42,401 nucleotides of DNA from Candidatus Nitrosopumilus sp. (GCA_029864805.1 JAOTSS010000011.1:1-42401), one strand, 5' to 3'; positions 1-9,343 are shown, counted from the first letter of the stretch. Translations and numbers: made by a program. The notes: generated by a model not told the origin, from the sequence alone.

Positions 1-1574
1 GCTGCAAAGGATTCTTCTGGATATCCCGGTCTACTATTAAACTCTGGATGGAATTGAACCCCTAGATAGAATTTATGAGATGGTATTTCTAGCATTTCCA
101 TTCTTTTTCCTTCATCACTATCAGCTGAAAATATCAATCCATTTTTCTCAAATTCTGGAATGTATTTCTTGTTAATTTCATATCTGTGTCTATGACGTTT
201 GTTAATAGAATTTGTGTTGTAAATTTTATATGCATTTGTATTTTCTTTAATTTTTATTTCATTTGCTCCTAATCTAAGTGATCCACCCATATCTGAAATA
301 TTTTTTTGTTCTGGAAGTAAATCTACGATAGGATTTTTTGTATTTGCTTTAATTTCTGTAGAATTTGCATCTTCTAAATTCACCACATTTCGTCCAAATG
401 CGATTGCTGCTAACTGAAATCCAAAACATATTCCAAGATATGGTATATTTTTTTCACGTGCAAAGTTTGCCGTCTTAATAATTCCTTCAGAGCCTCTAAT
501 GCCAAATCCTCCTGGAACTAAAATACCATCATACTTTGATAGTATGTTGTAATCTATAATCGATTCAGAGTCTATCCAGTCAATGTCTACTGATCTCCCT
601 ATTTTTGCACCTGCATGTTTTAATGCATGATTTACACTCACGTAACTATCTGCAAGTGTCACATATTTTCCAATCATTGCGATCTTTATTTTTTGGTCTT
701 CATGATTTACCATACTTTGTGCAATCATGTTCCATTTGTCCCAATTTGTTGATGCATTAACCATCCCGACTCTGCCAAATTTTGTAAATATTGCGTCCAT
801 AATTCCTTGATCATAAAGCATCTGTGGGACTTCAAAGATTGAATTTGCATCATGACATGATAAAACATCATTTGGTGTAACATTTGTAAACATTGCAATT
901 TTCTTTTTTGTCTTTTCTTCTAGAGGTAATGTACATCTAACTGCTAAAAAATCTGGCTGAATGCCAATTCTTCGAAGTTCTTGTACGCTATGCTGAGTAG
1001 GCTTTGTTTTCTGTTCTCCGACTACATCCAATGATGGGGCTAATGTCACATGAACAAAGATTACGCCTTGAGGCCCTTCTTCAACTTTTAACTGTCTGAG
1101 TGCCTCTAAAAATGGTAATGATTCAATATCTCCTACTGTTCCGCCACATTCTACAATCAAAAAGTCAAGTTTTTCGTCTTCGGCTATTTTTTTAATTCTA
1201 TTTTTTATCTCATCCGTCACATGTGGAATAATCTGGACGCATGCTCCTAGATACTCTCCTTTTCTTTCTGCCTCAATAACTGAAGAGTAAACTTGAGCAG
1301 TTGTAATGTTGTGACTTTTTGGAATGTTTTGATTTAGAAATCTTTCATAATTGCCAATATCCATGTCGCACTCTCCTCCGTCTTCTGTGACAAAGACTTC
1401 TCCGTGCGCTACTGGATTCATTGTACCTGCATCATAGTTCAGATATGGATCTATTTTGACACATGATACTTTTTGATCTGCTAATTGCAATAATTTTGCA
1501 ATTGACGATGTAGTTACACCTTTTCCAAGGCCAGACATCACACCACCTGTAACAAAAATAAACTTTGTCTGCAC
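1..1574 (-). CDS. pyrG: CTP synthase, C-terminus cut by the window edge
   Basis: CTP synthase makes CTP from UTP, ATP and glutamine, the last step of pyrimidine nucleotide synthesis. The translation opens with VQTKFIFVTGGVMSGLGKG, the family's N-terminal P-loop signature. The CDGDIGNYER-like region follows as CDMDIGNYERF, and the glutaminase half carries PGGFGIRG, the nucleophile elbow LGICFGFQ and the catalytic HPEF near the edge. About 524 codons are visible against a usual 530-550, so only the last few residues are missing. I chose the GTG at 1574 because family members start at this QTKFIFVTGG; no in-frame ATG lies close upstream. It is divergent from the cupredoxin gene, with under 50 bp between the starts. 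Confidence 0.96.
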   Translation of the reverse strand, partial: MQTKFIFVTGGVMSGLGKGVTTSSIAKLLQLADQKVSCVKIDPYLNYDAGTMNPVAHGEVFVTEDGGECDMDIGNYERFLNQNIPKSHNITTAQVYSSVIEAERKGEYLGACVQIIPHVTDEIKNRIKKIAEDEKLDFLIVECGGTVGDIESLPFLEALRQLKVEEGPQGVIFVHVTLAPSLDVVGEQKTKPTQHSVQELRRIGIQPDFLAVRCTLPLEEKTKKKIAMFTNVTPNDVLSCHDANSIFEVPQMLYDQGIMDAIFTKFGRVGMVNASTNWDKWNMIAQSMVNHEDQKIKIAMIGKYVTLADSYVSVNHALKHAGAKIGRSVDIDWIDSESIIDYNILSKYDGILVPGGFGIRGSEGIIKTANFAREKNIPYLGICFGFQLAAIAFGRNVVNLEDANSTEIKANTKNPIVDLLPEQKNISDMGGSLRLGANEIKIKENTNAYKIYNTNSINKRHRHRYEINKKYIPEFEKNGLIFSADSDEGKRMEMLEIPSHKFYLGVQFHPEFNSRPGYPEESFA

Positions 1575-1619
1575 ATTAATGAAACGAACATCAGGTTTTT
1601 GTATGTTTTGACGATCATA

Positions 1620-2468
1620 ATGATTGAAATAATAGAGTTTAGTATCTCTTTTGTGAGACTAACTCTTTTTGCTTTACCTCTATTAGTTGTGTTTGTTCTG
1701 GGTTCATGTGCTTTTGCTTTTGCAGAAACCACCTATGAAATCACGATCCCATCAGGTGCGTCTGATCCTAATGCTCCGTTCTTTTGGTCTGAAAAATCAA
1801 CTGGTGTAACTACTGGTGAAATTACAATTTATCCTGGTGATTCTGTTGTGTGGAGCAATGCAGATAGTGCACTTCATACTATAACGTCAGTGTCACGTTC
1901 GGGTGAGATTGATGGTATCTTTGACAGTGGTGTCTTTACCGTAGGCAAATCATACACTAGACAATTTAACGAACTTGGTGATTTTTATTATTTCTGTATC
2001 CTTCATGAATGGATGAATGGAGTAGTTCACGTGGTACAAAATCCTGGAAGTGTTCAATCCATTTCTCGCATTGCGTCTGGATTCAGTGATGATGGTCTAG
2101 GCTTTGAAGTAAAATACCTTTTAGATACTTCTCTTTCAAACACAGTTCACGTTGATCCTGATGGAAGTTCTTTGATATTTGCCATTACAGGTGATACTGA
2201 AAATGAGCAAATTACGATGATTTTACCTCCTAAATTAATTGAAAATCCTAACACTGTTTGGGTTGATGGGAAAATGGTGGATATTGAAATAGAAGATACT
2301 GCAACAGGTTCTAAACTAACCATTCCAATAAAACCTCATTCAAAGGAAATCAAAGTGATGGGGTCATATGTAATTCCAGAATTTGGGTATTTGACAATGG
2401 CTGTGTTGGGCATTGGAATTTTCTCAACTATGTTTTTTACTCGCTCAAAACTTTCAATTCTTAGATAA
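1620..2468 (+). CDS. Exported type-I copper protein (cupredoxin) with PEFG C-terminal sorting tail
   Basis: Numbering from the ATG at 1620, residues 14-35 form a hydrophobic signal sequence ending AFAFA before Glu36. A plastocyanin-like domain follows with the full type-I copper ligand set: His86 (ALHTIT), then Cys126, His129 and Met132 in YFCILHEWM. The remaining roughly 150 residues are a second beta-rich domain. The protein ends with IPEFG, a hydrophobic helix and a short basic tail, the layout of the thaumarchaeal PEFG-CTERM anchor processed by an archaeosortase (family knowledge). Ammonia oxidisers use such copper proteins as periplasmic electron carriers; that role is inferred. An ATG at 1599 would add seven residues but leaves only 24 bp to the divergent pyrG start. 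Confidence 0.9.
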   Translation: MIEIIEFSISFVRLTLFALPLLVVFVLGSCAFAFAETTYEITIPSGASDPNAPFFWSEKSTGVTTGEITIYPGDSVVWSNADSALHTITSVSRSGEIDGIFDSGVFTVGKSYTRQFNELGDFYYFCILHEWMNGVVHVVQNPGSVQSISRIASGFSDDGLGFEVKYLLDTSLSNTVHVDPDGSSLIFAITGDTENEQITMILPPKLIENPNTVWVDGKMVDIEIEDTATGSKLTIPIKPHSKEIKVMGSYVIPEFGYLTMAVLGIGIFSTMFFTRSKLSILR

Positions 2469-2548
2469 TTACACAATCGTACAAAAATCATTGATATTTT
2501 AAACAACTTTTAGAAATTTTGATGGTACGTTTTTTATTTTTCTTAATG

Positions 2549-2557
2549 TATAAAATA
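2549..2557 (+). promoter_or_regulatory. TATA box of the RNA candidate
   Basis: TATAAAATA lies about 26 nt upstream of the first G of the hairpin at 2578, the classical archaeal TATA-to-start distance. No protein start follows it on this strand, so it supports a non-coding transcript. Confidence 0.5.
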
Positions 2558-2577
2558 TAATGATGACTATCTAGTTT

Positions 2578-2635
2578 GGTGGTCATAACTGAAATAGAGT
2601 TCCCCTCCGTACAGTTAGAGTACTTGGCCACCATA
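2578..2635 (+). ncRNA. Candidate structured small RNA between convergent genes
   Basis: An outer 8-bp stem pairs GGTGGTCA (2578-2585) with TGGCCACC (2625-2632), one G-U pair. It stacks on an inner 6-bp stem TAACTG (2586-2591)/CAGTTA (2612-2617). The apical loop is about 20 nt (containing GAGTTCCCCTCC) and there is a 7-nt bulge, GAGTACT. It sits between the convergent ends of the cupredoxin gene and trpA and has its own TATA box. It is not a tRNA (no T-arm consensus) and far too short for 5S rRNA. Function unknown; a transcription terminator is the main alternative, but the long closing stem and promoter favour a discrete RNA. Confidence 0.5.
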
Positions 2636-2650
2636 TCTATGACGGCTGCG

Positions 2651-3457
2651 TTATTGTTTGAGAATTGTATGCTTTTTGAGGCTTTTTGTAAATGATGTGA
2701 TCTTCGATTCTAATTTGTCTTGAGGCGTTTGTTCAATTAATTTCAAGTATGCACTGCCAACAATCACTGCATCTGCTCCTGCATTGATATATTTTTTTAC
2801 ATCCTCAGGTGTTGAAACACCAAATCCTACTCCTATGGGAATTTTCCCCTTGGTTTGTTTTTTCACATCTCTGATTGCTTTTAATGTATAATTTTTAATT
2901 CCTGTTTTAATTCCCGTAGTACCAAAAACTGCAACAAGATACAAAAATCCTGTTGAAATTTTTGAAATTTTTTCTATTCTTTTCTTTGTGGTATTTGGAG
3001 AAATTAAAAATATTGTATCTGTATTGTTTTTTGCTGCTTCCACATACTCTTTTGATTCTTCAATTGACATGTCTGGAAGTATGAATCCATCAATTCCTAC
3101 TTTTTTTGCATCTCTGATAAATTTTGAATATCCCTTACGATACAAAATATTTGTATATGTCATTAATACTATTGGAATATCTGTCTCTTTTCTGATTTTT
3201 TTAACTAGGGTGAAAAATTTGTTAATTCTTGTTCCTTTCTCTAGTGATATTGTGCTTGCATTCTGAATTACTGGACCATCAGCTAGAGGATCTGAGAATG
3301 GAAACCCTAACTCTATAATGTCTACTCCTCCTTTTACAAGACCCCTTACCGTTGAAATTGTGGCCATTTCATTTGGAAATCCCGCCATGATGTATGATAT
3401 CAGGGCTTTTTGATTTTTCCTCTCTAACTCTGCAAATTTTTCTTTAATCTTTGACAT
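2651..3457 (-). CDS. trpA: Tryptophan synthase alpha subunit
   Basis: TrpA cleaves indole-3-glycerol phosphate to indole, which channels to TrpB. The 268-aa length is normal. The catalytic Glu and Asp are in [14 protein letters not shown] (about residues 49-62), and the phosphate-binding glycine regions IGVGFGVS and AVIVGSA are present. It is the last gene of the trp operon and overlaps trpB by 14 nt, so it is probably translated by coupling. The next 180 bp downstream hold the RNA candidate on the other strand. Confidence 0.97.
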   Translation of the reverse strand: MSKIKEKFAELERKNQKALISYIMAGFPNEMATISTVRGLVKGGVDIIELGFPFSDPLADGPVIQNASTISLEKGTRINKFFTLVKKIRKETDIPIVLMTYTNILYRKGYSKFIRDAKKVGIDGFILPDMSIEESKEYVEAAKNNTDTIFLISPNTTKKRIEKISKISTGFLYLVAVFGTTGIKTGIKNYTLKAIRDVKKQTKGKIPIGVGFGVSTPEDVKKYINAGADAVIVGSAYLKLIEQTPQDKLESKITSFTKSLKKHTILKQ

Positions 3458-4634
3458 TTTTATTCAAATAATTTTGTACTTCTTCTACATCTTTATCGCC
3501 TCTTCCAGAAAGCGTAACTACAATTGATTCTGATTTTTTTCCATTTCTTGCCACTTTGATAGCTTCTGCAATTGCATGGGCAGATTCAAGAGCTGGGATA
3601 ATTCCTTCTGTTCTTGTAAGCATCAGAAATGCATCAATTACTTCAACGTCTGTTGCTGAATGATATTTTATTCTCTTTGTATCTTTATAGTATGAATGCT
3701 CAGGACCAACACCTGGATAATCTAGTCCTGCTGAAATACTATGGGTTTCAGTAATTTGACCTTCTTCATCTTGAAGTAGATATGTCATCATTCCATGTAG
3801 TACTCCTTTGGAACCTGCAGACAGTGTTGCTGAATGCAATTTTGATTTTAATCCGTGACCTGCAGCTTCTACTCCTATAATTTCCGCATTGGTGTCCACT
3901 AGGGGGTAAAACGTTCCTATTGCATTGGAGCCTCCCCCAACACATGCAATTACACTATCTGGTACTTTATTGTTAATTTTTTTCATTTGTACTTTGATTT
4001 CCTGACCAATCACACTTTGAAAATCTCTGACCATCACTGGATAAGGATGTGGCCCAACAGCTGAGCCAAGAAGATAATATGTTGTCTCTACATTTGTAAT
4101 CCAATCCCGAATTGCTTCATTAATTGCATCCTTGAGTGTCTTTGATCCTGATTTTACTGGGTGAACCTTTGCCCCAAGTAAATCCATTCTAAACACGTTA
4201 AGCTTTTGTCTAATGGTATCTTTGTAACCCATGTATACTTCTGCTTTCATTCCCAAAGCAGCACATGCCATTGCTGTTGCAACACCGTGTTGACCTGCAC
4301 CAGTTTCTGCAATGATTCTTTTTTTATTCATTTTTTTTGCCAGTAATGCTTGACCTAATGTGTTATTGATTTTATGAGCTCCTCCATGCAACAGGTCTTC
4401 CCGTTTTAGATATATTCTAGATCCTCCCAGTTTTTCTGATAAATTTTTTGCATAGTATAATGGGGTGGGACGTCCTGCATACACTTTGAGATAATAGTCT
4501 AATTCTTTTTTGAAATTTTTGTCGTTTTTAAATTTAAGATAATTATCTTCTAATTCCTCAATTGCAGGAACAAGTGTCTCTGGAATGTATTTCCCACCAA
4601 ACTCTCCAAATCTACCATTCTTGGGATATCTCAA
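3444..4634 (-). CDS. trpB: Tryptophan synthase beta subunit
   Basis: TrpB is the PLP enzyme that joins indole and serine to give tryptophan. The 396-aa protein has the PLP lysine motif [12 protein letters not shown] (about residues 84-95), the catalytic glutamate in AETGAGQHG, the phosphate-binding GGGSNAIG, and a C-terminal SGRGDKD. The N-terminus [14 protein letters not shown] is typical of the TrpB1 type that partners TrpA, rather than the longer TrpB2. It overlaps trpC by 4 nt (ATGA) and trpA by 14 nt. Confidence 0.98.
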   Translation of the reverse strand: MRYPKNGRFGEFGGKYIPETLVPAIEELEDNYLKFKNDKNFKKELDYYLKVYAGRPTPLYYAKNLSEKLGGSRIYLKREDLLHGGAHKINNTLGQALLAKKMNKKRIIAETGAGQHGVATAMACAALGMKAEVYMGYKDTIRQKLNVFRMDLLGAKVHPVKSGSKTLKDAINEAIRDWITNVETTYYLLGSAVGPHPYPVMVRDFQSVIGQEIKVQMKKINNKVPDSVIACVGGGSNAIGTFYPLVDTNAEIIGVEAAGHGLKSKLHSATLSAGSKGVLHGMMTYLLQDEEGQITETHSISAGLDYPGVGPEHSYYKDTKRIKYHSATDVEVIDAFLMLTRTEGIIPALESAHAIAEAIKVARNGKKSESIVVTLSGRGDKDVEEVQNYLNKNVKD

Positions 4635-5407
4635 TATGCATTCACCAGTTTTTTTACCTGTTCTTGAATGTTGTCGCTTTTCATTATGCTTGAACCAATC
4701 AGAAAAGCATCAGCACCACATTTTTTTAGGTAATTGATGTCATCTGGGGTTTCAATTCCACTTTCTGATATAATTATTTTTGATTTTTCATATCCTTTTA
4801 GTACTGTTTCGGTAGTCTTCAGATTAATTTCTAATGTATCTAGATTCCTATTATTGATTCCAATAATATCTGCCTCTGTCTTTAAGGCATTTTCAAATTC
4901 TTCTTTTGTATGAACTTCAAGCAGAATTTCAAGTCCCTGTTTGTGTCCATAATTGATAAATTCATCAATATCAGTGAGGAATTTTTGGTCAAACAGGGAT
5001 TGAATTACTAATATGTAATCTGCACCCATCTTTTTTGCTGCATCAATCTGAACTTTGTCAATCATGATGTCCTTCATTAATAATGGTACATCCACTGCCT
5101 GTCTTACCTTCATGAAAAATTCTGGTGAACCACTAAACAGATGTGGTTGAGTTAAAACCGATAATGCTTTTGAACCTCCTTTAATCATCTGATTTGCAAT
5201 GCTTACTGGATCTGATGTAGTTCTTATTTTTCCAAGTGAAGGTGACGCAAATTTTATTTCTGTTAATAGTGTTGCATGTGGATTTGTTTTAATTATTTGT
5301 ACAAAGTCTTTGTTTGATTTTTGCAAATCTGCATCCAACTCATACACTCCATCATCAATTGCCATTTGAGAATTGTTTACTAATTTTCTTAGAATATTTT
5401 CTGCCAT
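4631..5407 (-). CDS. trpC: Indole-3-glycerol-phosphate synthase
   Basis: TrpC closes the indole ring from CdRP. The 258-aa TIM barrel has the expected catalytic residues: EIKFASPS near residue 51 (Glu and Lys), LLMKD (Lys), LLEVHT (Glu), INNRNL (Asn) and SESGI. It is monofunctional, with no TrpF domain fused. Its ATG shares bases with the stop of trpD (TAATG), so translation is coupled. Confidence 0.97.
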   Translation of the reverse strand: MAENILRKLVNNSQMAIDDGVYELDADLQKSNKDFVQIIKTNPHATLLTEIKFASPSLGKIRTTSDPVSIANQMIKGGSKALSVLTQPHLFSGSPEFFMKVRQAVDVPLLMKDIMIDKVQIDAAKKMGADYILVIQSLFDQKFLTDIDEFINYGHKQGLEILLEVHTKEEFENALKTEADIIGINNRNLDTLEINLKTTETVLKGYEKSKIIISESGIETPDDINYLKKCGADAFLIGSSIMKSDNIQEQVKKLVNAY

Positions 5408-6447
5408 TATATCATCTCTTTTAGTTTTGAAATATCTCCAGTTGTTGCAACAAATTTCTCTAATAACGAAAATGCCTTACCATCTTTAATTGTGTTTAGT
5501 GCAATTTCTACTCCCTCTTCAAAATTATTTGCAATGTTTGCAACAATTAATCCACCTGCTGCATTAAGTGCAGTAGTTTCAACCATTGCCTGATTTGCGG
5601 TATTATTTAGAACTCCTACAAATGATTTTATCGCATCTTCTCTTGTTTTGATTTGAATATCTTCTAACTTCGATTTATGTAAACCCACTACTTCTGGATC
5701 AATTGCGTTCATCAATACTTTATCATTTCTTAAAATACATACCCGATTAACTGCACTAGTAGAGAATTCATCCATTCCGTCATCTGAACGCACTGTCATG
5801 ATATTTTCTGCTCCTTTTCTTTTTAGAATTCTAGGTAATCTGTCAAGATATTCTGTGGAGAAAACTCCTACAAGTTGATTTTTTACTCCTGCAGGATTTG
5901 ATAGTGGTCCAAGTAAATTAAACGCAGTTCTTCTTCGTAACTGTTTTCTTGCATTTGATACATGTTTCATTGCAGGATGAAATTTTTGAGCAAACATAAA
6001 GCAGATATTATGTTTTAGTAAAATTTCTGAAATCTGTGCAGGCTCTAGGTCCAAATCATATCCGAAATACTCAAAAATGTCTGCGCTCCCTGAAACTCCA
6101 GAACTTGAACGATTCCCATGTTTTGCAACAATTCCACCTGCTGCTGCAACTACAAATGATGCAGTAGTTGATACGTTAAATGTCTGAAGTTTATCTCCCC
6201 CGGTACCACACATATCAATTATGGTTCCTTCATTTTTTGTATCGACTTTAAGTGAAAACTCTTGCATTTTATCTAGCATTCCTAACAGTTCATCATCTGT
6301 TTCTCCTTTTTCTGCAAGCTTTGATAGAAACTCTGTGTTTTGTTCATCATCTGTGTTTCCTGAAAGCATATCTGTCATAATTGAATTCATCTCATCATAA
6401 CTCAGATCTGTCTTTTGTTGTAGTTTTTCAATAATCTCTGAAATCAT
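5407..6447 (-). CDS. trpD: Anthranilate phosphoribosyltransferase
   Basis: TrpD transfers phosphoribose from PRPP to anthranilate. The 346-aa protein shows the PRPP glycine loop CGTGGDKLQTFNVST near residue 80, KHGNRSSSGVSGSAD, and the anthranilate-binding RRTAFNLLGPLSNPA. Length and motifs are standard. The ATG lies inside the stop of the preceding 53-aa ORF (ATGA overlap). Confidence 0.97.
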   Translation of the reverse strand: MISEIIEKLQQKTDLSYDEMNSIMTDMLSGNTDDEQNTEFLSKLAEKGETDDELLGMLDKMQEFSLKVDTKNEGTIIDMCGTGGDKLQTFNVSTTASFVVAAAGGIVAKHGNRSSSGVSGSADIFEYFGYDLDLEPAQISEILLKHNICFMFAQKFHPAMKHVSNARKQLRRRTAFNLLGPLSNPAGVKNQLVGVFSTEYLDRLPRILKRKGAENIMTVRSDDGMDEFSTSAVNRVCILRNDKVLMNAIDPEVVGLHKSKLEDIQIKTREDAIKSFVGVLNNTANQAMVETTALNAAGGLIVANIANNFEEGVEIALNTIKDGKAFSLLEKFVATTGDISKLKEMI

Positions 6448-6605
6448 CTCATATCTCCGGATTTTGAATTTACTTCTTCAATAATTATATCTAATAACTC
6501 TGATATGTCTTTAGAAATCTTTTCAAATTTTTTTTCTGAAAAACTTTCATAAAACATCTCTTTCATTGAAGCGCGTTTTTCTCTATCTGAAAGTAATTCC
6601 ATCAT
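6444..6605 (-). CDS. 53-aa acidic helical protein encoded inside the trp operon
   Basis: This short frame fills the gap between trpG and trpD exactly. Its ATG (6605) overlaps the trpG stop, and its TGA overlaps the trpD ATG by ATGA. The peptide (MMELLSDREKRASMKEMF at the start, ending NSKSGDMR) is rich in Glu, Lys and Ser and predicted helical, with no Cys pair, signal or membrane segment. I do not recognise a family. The double coupling argues that it is translated. It could be a small partner of TrpD or TrpG, or a leftover of a larger domain. Confidence 0.65.
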   Translation of the reverse strand: MMELLSDREKRASMKEMFYESFSEKKFEKISKDISELLDIIIEEVNSKSGDMR

Positions 6606-7231
6606 GGCAATCCTTCACTCATGCTCTTTTTTGAGCGTGATTTTCTATCCTTTACTTGATTTATGAAATTCTCTAGAATCTGTTTGCCATCTTCAGTCAT
6701 TATGGATTCTGGATGGAATTGGACTCCCTGAATCAGATATTCTTTATGTGTAATTGCCATTACTTCACCGTCATCATTAGCTGTAGCAGTCACTTGTAAA
6801 ATATCTGGAATTATTGTTTTATCTCCTACTAGACTGTGATATCTAGTTGCTCTAAATGGATTCTTTACATTTTGGAATAATTTGGAACTTGTATGTTTTA
6901 CAAGACTTGTTTTGCCATGTCTTACACATCCCGCATTAATCACTTTACCTCCAAATGCATGAATAATTCCTTGGTGTCCTAAACAAACTCCGAGAATGGG
7001 GGTCGTTGGCCCAATATCTTTGATCACCTCTAAGCAAATTCCAAAATATTTTTTGTTCTCTGGGGTTCCAGGACCTGGTGAAATAATTATTCCATCATAA
7101 TTATTTTGTTTTATTTGCTCTAGTGTAATTTTGTCATTTCTTATGACCTCGCAATCTACTCCTAATTCTCCTAGATACTGTGCAATATTGAATACAAATG
7201 AATCATAGTTGTCAATGATAAGAAATTTCAT
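6602..7231 (-). CDS. trpG: Anthranilate synthase glutaminase subunit
   Basis: TrpG is a class I glutamine amidotransferase that supplies ammonia to TrpE. The catalytic triad is visible: Cys in GVCLGHQGI, and His and Glu in QFHPESIMT. The oxyanion-hole stretch IISPGPGTPE is present too. At 209 aa it is slightly longer than usual, with a basic Lys/Arg/Ser C-terminal tail. It overlaps trpE by 4 nt. Confidence 0.97.
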   Translation of the reverse strand: MKFLIIDNYDSFVFNIAQYLGELGVDCEVIRNDKITLEQIKQNNYDGIIISPGPGTPENKKYFGICLEVIKDIGPTTPILGVCLGHQGIIHAFGGKVINAGCVRHGKTSLVKHTSSKLFQNVKNPFRATRYHSLVGDKTIIPDILQVTATANDDGEVMAITHKEYLIQGVQFHPESIMTEDGKQILENFINQVKDRKSRSKKSMSEGLP

Positions 7232-8577
7232 TTTGATGCCTCTTTTAATGCCTGCAGCATTGCACCTGCTTTGTGTTCTGTTTCTTTGAATTCATTTTCT
7301 GCTATTGAATCTGAAACAATTCCTGCTCCTGATTGAATAAACCCTTTATTCCCTTCAATGAATATACTTCTAATTGCAATTGCAAAATCACAACAACCAT
7401 TGAATGAAAAATATCCCACCGCTCCTGCATATGGGCCTCTTGCTTCTGTCTCTAGTTCGTCAATAATTTCCATTGCACGCACCTTTGGAGCACCTGATAC
7501 TGTCCCTGCAGGAAATACTGCTTGAAACGCATTAAACATGTCGTTTTCAGGCGCTAAATTGCCTACAACATGACTAACTATATGCTGAACATGACTGAAT
7601 TGTTTTATCTGCATTAATGATTCTGTATGAACTGTTCCATATTTGCAAACTCTGCCGATATCATTTCTACCTAAATCAACAAGCATTGTGTGTTCTGCCA
7701 GTTCTTTTTCATCATGGATTAATTCATCAGCAAGCTGTTCGTTTTTCTCTTTATCATCTGTAATTTTTCTAGTTCCTGCAATTGGAAATGTTTCTACTTT
7801 ATCTTTTGTAATTCTGACTAACATCTCAGGAGATGCACCAATGATTGTTTTTGTATCTTGTTTTAGATGATACATGTATGGTGATGGATTTAGGTTTCGC
7901 AATGTCTTGTATAGTCTTAGATTGTCTCCTTCATTTTTAAATGCAAACTTTCTAGATAAGACGACCTGAAATATGTCTCCGTCATGAATGTATTTTTTTG
8001 CTTTGTTTACAATTTCTGAAAACTTTTCTTTATCCATATTCGGCTCTACTTCAGTTGAATTGAATTCTCCAAATGTATCCTCACTCAGAATTAATTTATC
8101 AAATCTATTCTCATCCTGATAAAAGTAGAATAGTTTCTGGTGTAAATTATCATAAAGTATCCCATCATCATAAATTCCAAATTCCATTAGTGACTGTTTT
8201 GAATTGTGAGAATCTGCAATATTTTCTACCAATCTTATTGCATCATAATTTACAACTCCTACAGCCCCTCCTAAATACCGGTAACTCTGATCATCTGACT
8301 TTCCCAATAGTTTCTTTAGTTCTGAAAATGGTTCGGTAGTCTGAATAGTTTGTGTTTTCTCGTCAGTTATTATTTCTACTTTGTCTGAATACCCCTTGAA
8401 AATTATTTTTGGGTCAAATCCCATTACTGATGTCTCAGTTAAAACTTCAGGACCCAAAAGCGATTCAAAAAGAAATGAATGAGAATAGTTTCTTGAAATT
8501 TTATTGTAAATTTGAAATTGGTTTTCAGATAAATTTAGTGGTATTACTTTTACTTGAGCATTTCCAAAGGTGTCCAC
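7228..8577 (-). CDS. trpE: Anthranilate synthase component I
   Basis: TrpE converts chorismate and ammonia to anthranilate and is the committed step. The 449-aa protein has an N-terminal domain with FLFESLLG, resembling the LLES motif that binds feedback-inhibiting tryptophan in this family. The chorismate-binding domain follows, with FQVVLSRKF, PIAGTRK, DLGRNDIGRV and FPAGTVSGAPK. The start is a GTG at 8577; an upstream ATG is out of frame. First gene of the operon. Confidence 0.96.
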   Translation of the reverse strand: MDTFGNAQVKVIPLNLSENQFQIYNKISRNYSHSFLFESLLGPEVLTETSVMGFDPKIIFKGYSDKVEIITDEKTQTIQTTEPFSELKKLLGKSDDQSYRYLGGAVGVVNYDAIRLVENIADSHNSKQSLMEFGIYDDGILYDNLHQKLFYFYQDENRFDKLILSEDTFGEFNSTEVEPNMDKEKFSEIVNKAKKYIHDGDIFQVVLSRKFAFKNEGDNLRLYKTLRNLNPSPYMYHLKQDTKTIIGASPEMLVRITKDKVETFPIAGTRKITDDKEKNEQLADELIHDEKELAEHTMLVDLGRNDIGRVCKYGTVHTESLMQIKQFSHVQHIVSHVVGNLAPENDMFNAFQAVFPAGTVSGAPKVRAMEIIDELETEARGPYAGAVGYFSFNGCCDFAIAIRSIFIEGNKGFIQSGAGIVSDSIAENEFKETEHKAGAMLQALKEASK

Positions 8578-8603
8578 CCATAAACAAAATTTTAGTTCTT
8601 TAT

Positions 8604-8611
8604 TATTTAAA
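8604..8611 (-). promoter_or_regulatory. TATA box of the trp operon
   Basis: TTTAAATA on the minus strand is centred about 30 nt before the trpE GTG, so the transcript is probably leaderless or nearly so. That leaves no room for a leader-peptide attenuator. I see no clear operator. Confidence 0.5.
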
Positions 8612-8674
8612 TTAATTAATGAGTTTTGAGGCGTGTTTTTTGATTAATAAATTTGATTCCTGGCATATCATGAT

Positions 8675-8701
8675 TACCGTATAGTACGGTACCTTTATAT
8701 A
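8675..8701 (+). promoter_or_regulatory. Operator-like inverted repeat next to a TATA box
   Basis: TACCGT (8675-8680) and ACGGTA (8686-8691) form a perfect 6-bp inverted repeat with a 5-nt spacer. It directly abuts TTTATATA (8694-8701), which lies about 28 nt before the ATG at 8726. A regulator bound here would cover the BRE/TATA region, which suggests repression or metal-responsive control of the downstream zinc protein (inference). Confidence 0.5.
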
Positions 8702-8725
8702 ATATTTGATCGTATCTAAGTTGCC

Positions 8726-8917
8726 ATGCAGGGGGTAAACCAAACTGTTTTGCACAATATGCAAAATTTACAAAAATCACTAACAGTACAATCTTCAGTT
8801 TATAAAATTGAATGTTATGTTTGTGGAAAGGGATTAGAAGATGGCCATTGCATCTCCGCTAAAACATTATCTAGTGGAACAGTTCTTTTTTGCGATGTTC
8901 ATTATTCATTACAATAG
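8726..8917 (+). CDS. Small zinc-binding-type protein (63 aa)
   Basis: The C-terminal half reads CYVCGKG, then GHC, then FCDVH, a four-ligand Cys/His set typical of small zinc ribbons. The N-terminal 25 residues are polar. No signal or membrane segment. It has its own TATA box and an inverted repeat upstream. Family not recognised; a protein-interaction or nucleic-acid-binding role is possible but unproven. Confidence 0.75.
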   Translation: MQGVNQTVLHNMQNLQKSLTVQSSVYKIECYVCGKGLEDGHCISAKTLSSGTVLFCDVHYSLQ

Positions 8918-9091
8918 TGTATACATATTTCATTATTTTCTAAAGTTACATTAGTAATTTTTTAAAATATTTTCACAGTATTGTTATGAAATAATCCTTT
9001 ATCTTTTTTAAAACTTTGAATTATGAATAATTTGTGTTTTTTTAAATATGACTTTTGATTATCTTTATTTACTTTATGACTGATTTACAGT

Positions 9092-9343
9092 ATGCAAGCA
9101 TACATTCTGATAAATTGCAATACTGGTAGTGAAACCACACTAATTTCTGAATTAAAGGAATTACCTGAAATAATTGAAATTAATGGTGTATGGGGAAAAT
9201 ATGATGTTTTTATTAAAATTTCAACGCCTGATCCTAATGGAGTTGAACAGATTATCAAAAGATTACGAAACCACCCCGATGTTGTAGACACCTATACCAT
9301 GCACGTATTATATGGTCAAGGCGGAACAATCGATAATGAATGA
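9092..9343 (+). CDS. Stand-alone Lrp/AsnC-type effector-binding (RAM) domain protein
   Basis: The 83 residues match the C-terminal half of Lrp/AsnC regulators: MQAYILINC opening strand, the central WGKYDVFIKI, then VDTYTMHVL. There is no helix-turn-helix. Such single-domain proteins bind amino acids and can pair with full-length Lrp proteins (family knowledge). Lying some 500 bp upstream of the trp promoter, it might sense an amino acid, but a link to Trp is only a guess. The next frame starts inside its last codons. Confidence 0.85.
   Translation: MQAYILINCNTGSETTLISELKELPEIIEINGVWGKYDVFIKISTPDPNGVEQIIKRLRNHPDVVDTYTMHVLYGQGGTIDNE

Noticed and set aside
2558..2600. C/D-box sRNA (ATGATGA then CTGA)
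   Set aside because: The C-box-like ATGATGA lies within the promoter region, and no C' or terminal D box fits the usual spacing; the stem-loop is the better explanation.
2578..2635. 5S rRNA or tRNA
   Set aside because: The closing stem is 5S-like, but the element is under 60 nt and lacks the 5S CCGAAC loop and any tRNA T-arm.
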